This document shows positions 33,620-37,302 of a stretch of DNA of 37,302 nucleotides, in pieces. The stretch lies in assembly GCA_021811615.1 (NCBI GenBank), contig JAJZNW010000116.1, forward strand, positions 1-37,302, read 5' to 3'. The position numbers were made by a program, and so were the translations under genes. This stretch comes from Bacteroidota bacterium. GTDB lineage: Bacteria; Bacteroidota; Ignavibacteria; Kryptoniales; JAKASW01. The notes under the pieces were generated by a model. It saw only the letters and a list, made by a program, of their open reading frames with translations. It did not search any database and had not been told where the DNA came from. Positions within the stretch are counted from its first letter, which is position 1, and each line of letters opens with the position of its first letter.

Positions 33620-34422
33620 TGAATACTAATCGATGGAACCGGAGGGAAGCCTTTGCCAACCGGGAGGTGTGCGCGAATACCGCCGCGGGATCGAGGGCAA
33701 GGATGGACTTGTTGAAGGCCCGCATGAGCGTCGTCTTGGTTATGGCCATCGGAGCTTTTGTGCTGTTAGGGACATCCGAGAGGGTGACAGCGGCAAAGTC
33801 GGAAGGAAGGGGGGCCGACTATCTCGAGAAGGCAATTCACAAGTTCGACGGGATAAACGACTACATCGTCGACGTGAAGGTACACATGGACATGAAGGCG
33901 GTCCAAATGCCGGACATGGAAGCCAAGGTCTATTTCAAGGAGCCGGATAAAATCAAGATAGATTCGAAAGGTATCTTCTTCATGCCGAAGGACGTGGGCG
34001 TCATCAATCCGAGAGAATTCGATCCGAGCAAATTTGAGATAGCTGTGATCGACACGCTGACGTATGACGGCCATCCTGCCGTTCAGCTTTCGCTCGTTCC
34101 GAAGAGCGACGAGAGCGGGAACAAGAATATCTTCCTGACGATCGATATGAGAGATTGGTTGATAGTTCAAATCGCTACTGCGCCGTATCCCGGAAGGGAG
34201 GCGAGCGCAAAGATCAAGTACGGGACATTCGACGGATTCAAGATGCCCATTGAGGTGAAGGTCCATCTGGATGTCAAGAACCTCAAGGGTGAGGGAAGGA
34301 TGCTTGGGCCCGAACACGGACGCATGGATCAATTGAATGGAAACGTCGATATCTACTACTCCAATTACAAAATCAACACGAATATTCCCGACAAGCTCTT
34401 CGAGAAGAAAAGCGGGGAGTGA
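33619..34422 (+). CDS. LolA-like outer-membrane lipoprotein-sorting protein
   Basis: A 267-residue exported protein. The hydrophobic stretch SVVLVMAIGAFVLLGTSERVTAA is a signal peptide or anchor. The mature part, with a beta-rich pattern (DYLEKAIHKFDGINDYIVDVKV, ARVYFKEPDKIKID-like strands, DMRDWLIVQIATAPYPGREASAKIKYGTF), resembles the half-barrel of LolA/LolB-type proteins. Such proteins bind lipoprotein acyl chains or other lipids in the periplasm. The frame begins at ATG 33619, overlapping the permease stop. ATG 33703, preceded by GAGG, would give a normal-length signal peptide and may be the true start. Being in an ABC exporter operon suggests lipid or lipoprotein traffic. Confidence 0.78.
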   Translation: MNTNRWNRREAFANREVCANTAAGSRARMDLLKARMSVVLVMAIGAFVLLGTSERVTAAKSEGRGADYLEKAIHKFDGINDYIVDVKVHMDMKAVQMPDMEAKVYFKEPDKIKIDSKGIFFMPKDVGVINPREFDPSKFEIAVIDTLTYDGHPAVQLSLVPKSDESGNKNIFLTIDMRDWLIVQIATAPYPGREASAKIKYGTFDGFKMPIEVKVHLDVKNLKGEGRMLGPEHGRMDQLNGNVDIYYSNYKINTNIPDKLFEKKSGE

Positions 34423-34463
34423 TTGTCTACAACCGAACCTTTGATCCCTACCGTCTCTTCTTC

Positions 34464-34492
34464 TTGATAAACTTTCCCCCCTCAAGTATATT
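34464..34492 (+). promoter_or_regulatory. Sigma-70-type promoter upstream of mutS
   Basis: TTGATA (34464-34469), 17-nt spacer, TATATT (34487-34492), followed by an A-rich start region. Each hexamer differs from consensus at two positions or fewer. It would give a leader of about 150 nt before the mutS ATG at 34649; no small gene or clear riboswitch was seen in the leader. Confidence 0.6.
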
Positions 34493-34648
34493 CTAAACAC
34501 ACGTGAGAAAGAGAGAGGAAAGAGGTGAACTTAGCCTTCTCTCCTGTGACAGTGATTGCCGTGGGAGGGGTGGGGAAGTCATCATCTCTCGATTCGCCGG
34601 AGAAGTCGTGTTAAACCAAGTCCTTAAACGAGAACAACACGGAAGTGA

Positions 34649-37297
34649 ATGAGTAAAGGCGCATCGACCACGCCGTTGATGATGCAGTATCGGAAGGTCA
34701 AAGACCGATATCCCGACGCGGTAGTCCTTTTCAGAATGGGCGATTTTTATGAGACATTCGAGGACGACGCAAAGATAGCGAGCAGTGTCCTTTCATTGAC
34801 GCTTACAAGGCGTTCGAATGGTGCGGCGTCGGACGTACCGCTCGCAGGTTTTCCCCATCATGCGATTGATCAGTATCTGCCTAAACTTGTCAAGGCCGGT
34901 TACCGAGTGGCAGTTTGTGAGCAGCTTGAAGATCCGAAGCTTGCCAAAGGAATTGTCAAGCGCGATATAGTAGAGGTAGTCACACCGGGGGTGAACTTCT
35001 CAAACGAATCGGCAAGAACTAACAACTACTTCGCGTCTTTAGTCTCCGACGGCCGGGAGTTCGGGCTCGCGTTTTGCGATGCGACGACCGGCGAATTCGG
35101 TTTTGCCCAGGGAGAGATTTTTGAAATAGATGCGTACCTGACTAAAGTCGAACCGCTGGAAGTCGTTCTTCCCCGCGATATGTCTGAAGAGTTGGAGCCG
35201 CTCATTCAGCGGGCGCTGAAGAGGACCGTGATTACCAGACGCGATGATTACATCTTCAACTTCGACTATGCGTACGACAAGCTTATCCATCAGTTCAATG
35301 TTCAGAACCTCAAGGGGTTCGGACTCGAGTCCATGGCGCTTGCCACCCGCGCAGCGGGTGCCGCTCTCGACTATCTTTCCGAGACTCAGAACGGGAACCT
35401 CTCGCACATCGTGTCGGTGTCGGAGTTCAGCGTCTCGGGGTTCCTCGAGCTCAACAGGACGAGTCGCAGGCATCTTGAAATTGTGGAGTCGACTTCCGAA
35501 GGGGGCGCGACTCTTCTGGATACGTTGGATTTTACGTCTACACCGATGGGCGCAAGACTTCTCAGGCGTACGCTACTGCAGCCGATGAAAGAAGTCGCGG
35601 CAATAAATGCAAGGCTCGATTCTGTAGAGGAGGCTATTAATAACAATTCAACTGTGAATCAGTTGGAAAAACTGTTTTTGGGTTTCGGCGATCTCGAGCG
35701 GCTTGTCGCCAGAGTCTCCACCAGACGCGCTAATCCCCGCGACGTGGGATCGCTTCGTGCAATGCTCGGTCGGCTCCCCGAAATGAAGATACAGGCTGTG
35801 AAATTCCAGTCGCCCGAGTGGCGGGCCGTCGGCGCGGACATAAACCCCGAGGAGGCCCTTCTTAAGCGATTGAATGAGTCGCTGGCAGACGACCTTCCGG
35901 TCCAACCGGCCGATGGCGGGGTCATCAGGAAGGGATATAACGCAGAGCTCGATGAGCTCCGCGGTCTTGCCTACAATGCCAAGGATTGGATCGCCCGGAT
36001 GCAGGTGACTGAGCGCGAGCGGACAGGGATTTCTTCGCTCAAAGTAGATTACAACTCTGTCTTCGGCTATTACATAGAGATCACCAGATCGAACCTCTCA
36101 CGCGTCCCTGATAACTACATCAGGAAGCAGACTCTCGTAAATGCAGAGCGGTTCATTACACAGGAGCTGAAGGAGTACGAGGAAAAAGTCCTCCACGCCG
36201 AGGAAAGGATACAGAAGCTTGAGATTCAGCTTTTCGAGGAGCTTCGCGATGAGGCTGCCTGCCATGCATCGACGCTCCTGACTACGTCGCGTGCGATCGC
36301 TCTAGCGGACATGTTGATGTCATTCGCGAAGGCTGCACGGGAGAATAACTACGCGCGCCCGGTAGTCGACGAGTCGCTCGATCTGGAAATAGAGTCGGGA
36401 CGTCACCCCGTGGTGGAGAAGCTCCTTCCGAGCGGCGAGGCGTTTGTACCGAATGACATAACCCTGAGGGCGGGCGAGACTCAGATCGCGCTGATCACCG
36501 GCCCCAACATGGCGGGCAAAAGTGTCTATATAAGGCAAGTGGCGGTGATAGTGCTCATGGCGCAGGCGGGCTCGTTCGTGCCTGCTAAGCGTGCACGGAT
36601 CGGTGTCGTGGACAGGATTTTCACGAGGGTGGGTGCGTCCGACAATATCAATGCCGGTGAAAGCACATTCATGGTGGAGATGCAGGAAGCCGCAAACATA
36701 CTGAACAACTCTACTACCAGGAGCCTTGTCCTGCTGGACGAGATCGGAAGAGGGACCAGCACGTTCGACGGCGTGTCCATCGCCTGGTCCATCGTGGAGT
36801 ATCTGCACCAGAATCCGGCCAGAGCTGCGCGGACTCTGTTCGCTACGCATTACCACGAGTTGAACGAGCTTTCCGGAATATACCCTCGAGTGAAGAATCT
36901 CAAGGCGGACGTCAGGGAATACGGCGGCAAGGTGGTTTTTCTCCATAAGATTGCGGAAGGGAGCGCGGACCACAGTTACGGGATCCATGTTGCGGAGATG
37001 GCAGGCCTTCCGAAAGCCGTGACATCGCGCGCGAAGGAGATACTGAAGAACCTGGAGTCCTTCGAGCTTTCAGCTACAGAGTCGGCCGCGGCTGCGGTGC
37101 AGACAACGGCAAGGATGCCGAAGCCGCGGAGAGTAGTTTCGAAGAACAGCGAGGGCGGTATGCAGATCGAGCTCTTCTCGCTGGGCGACGAAGAGCTGCG
37201 AAAGAAAATCGAGGGCGTGGATCTGAACAACCTGACGCCCGTTGAGGCTCTCAACAAAATTGCAGAATTCAAAAAGATCATAGCTAAGGAAATATGA
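34649..37297 (+). CDS. mutS: DNA mismatch repair protein MutS
   Basis: A complete 882-residue MutS. The mismatch-reading motif is Phe33-Tyr-Glu35 in MGDFYETF. The connector, lever and clamp domains follow, with YNSVFGYYIEITRSN and RQTL-like segments in the core. The ATPase has Walker A GPNMAGKS (618-625), STFMVEMQEAANIL, Walker B LVLLDEIGRGTSTFDG and ATHYHEL. A C-terminal MutS-type tail ends VEALNKIAEFKKI, as in proteins that form tetramers or bind partners. It finds mismatches and recruits MutL. Length and motifs are normal. It ends 5 nt before the window edge; MutL is not in view. Confidence 0.98.
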   Translation: MSKGASTTPLMMQYRKVKDRYPDAVVLFRMGDFYETFEDDAKIASSVLSLTLTRRSNGAASDVPLAGFPHHAIDQYLPKLVKAGYRVAVCEQLEDPKLAKGIVKRDIVEVVTPGVNFSNESARTNNYFASLVSDGREFGLAFCDATTGEFGFAQGEIFEIDAYLTKVEPLEVVLPRDMSEELEPLIQRALKRTVITRRDDYIFNFDYAYDKLIHQFNVQNLKGFGLESMALATRAAGAALDYLSETQNGNLSHIVSVSEFSVSGFLELNRTSRRHLEIVESTSEGGATLLDTLDFTSTPMGARLLRRTLLQPMKEVAAINARLDSVEEAINNNSTVNQLEKLFLGFGDLERLVARVSTRRANPRDVGSLRAMLGRLPEMKIQAVKFQSPEWRAVGADINPEEALLKRLNESLADDLPVQPADGGVIRKGYNAELDELRGLAYNAKDWIARMQVTERERTGISSLKVDYNSVFGYYIEITRSNLSRVPDNYIRKQTLVNAERFITQELKEYEEKVLHAEERIQKLEIQLFEELRDEAACHASTLLTTSRAIALADMLMSFAKAARENNYARPVVDESLDLEIESGRHPVVEKLLPSGEAFVPNDITLRAGETQIALITGPNMAGKSVYIRQVAVIVLMAQAGSFVPAKRARIGVVDRIFTRVGASDNINAGESTFMVEMQEAANILNNSTTRSLVLLDEIGRGTSTFDGVSIAWSIVEYLHQNPARAARTLFATHYHELNELSGIYPRVKNLKADVREYGGKVVFLHKIAEGSADHSYGIHVAEMAGLPKAVTSRAKEILKNLESFELSATESAAAAVQTTARMPKPRRVVSKNSEGGMQIELFSLGDEELRKKIEGVDLNNLTPVEALNKIAEFKKIIAKEI

Positions 37298-37302
37298 AAA
37301 CG

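Noticed and set aside
1..37302. Search for CRISPR arrays, transposases, integrases, phage or toxin-antitoxin/defence genes
   Set aside because: No regularly spaced repeats, no terminal inverted repeats with direct duplications and no protein with such domains was seen.

Overview
The window looks like chromosome from a Gram-negative bacterium of the Bacteroidota/Chlorobiota lineage, probably of the Ignavibacteria or Kryptonia type. Three things point that way. A secreted glycosidase (25873-28128) ends in a type IX secretion sorting domain with the NYPNPFNP signature common in that lineage. LpxH and LolA-like genes imply an outer membrane. MqnD implies the futalosine route to menaquinone. Base composition is near half GC, AGGAG-type ribosome binding sites are common, and several genes appear to start with TTG. 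The placement is inference from gene content; no 16S or marker search was possible.

Layout. 1-4.2 kb: 3' part of a metallo-beta-lactamase-fold hydrolase, a VWA protein, an orphan membrane histidine kinase, tRNA-Pro(CGG) and a DUF167 protein. 4.2-8.3 kb: PAP2-like membrane protein, PolX, two different 2Fe-2S proteins and endonuclease III. 8.3-11.6 kb: a compact run of mqnD, a membrane protein, a small conserved hypothetical gene, aroQ, a HAD hydrolase and acpS. 11.7-13.4 kb: ECF sigma factor, zinc-finger anti-sigma factor and a small exported protein. 13.7-19.9 kb: DUF218 protein, nusB, UMF1-type MFS transporter, exported DsbD-N-like protein, lpxH and a bifunctional PBP1A, mostly overlapping or nearly so. 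19.86-21.94 kb: the only minus-strand block (atypical SDR, MarC, Spy-like protein).

22.3-30.8 kb is the most distinctive stretch. It holds a secreted six-hairpin glycosidase-like protein, a secreted CE2-like SGNH esterase, a clan GH-A endoglycanase with a type IX sorting tail, and an intracellular GH94 cellobiose phosphorylase. Read together, these suggest extracellular deacetylation and cleavage of a beta-glucan or hemicellulose, followed by phosphorolysis of the imported disaccharide. No SusC/SusD pair, sugar transporter or regulator lies beside them. 30.9-37.3 kb: HEGGH membrane protein, Dabb protein, ABC exporter (ATPase and permease) with a LolA-like protein, and mutS behind a good sigma-70-type promoter.

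I saw no CRISPR array, transposase, phage gene or defence system. Nothing here is clearly a new system. The points most worth checking are the polysaccharide locus, the HEGGH membrane protein, two enzymes with changed catalytic residues (PolX and the SDR), and a possible minus-strand gene remnant at 13.5 kb.
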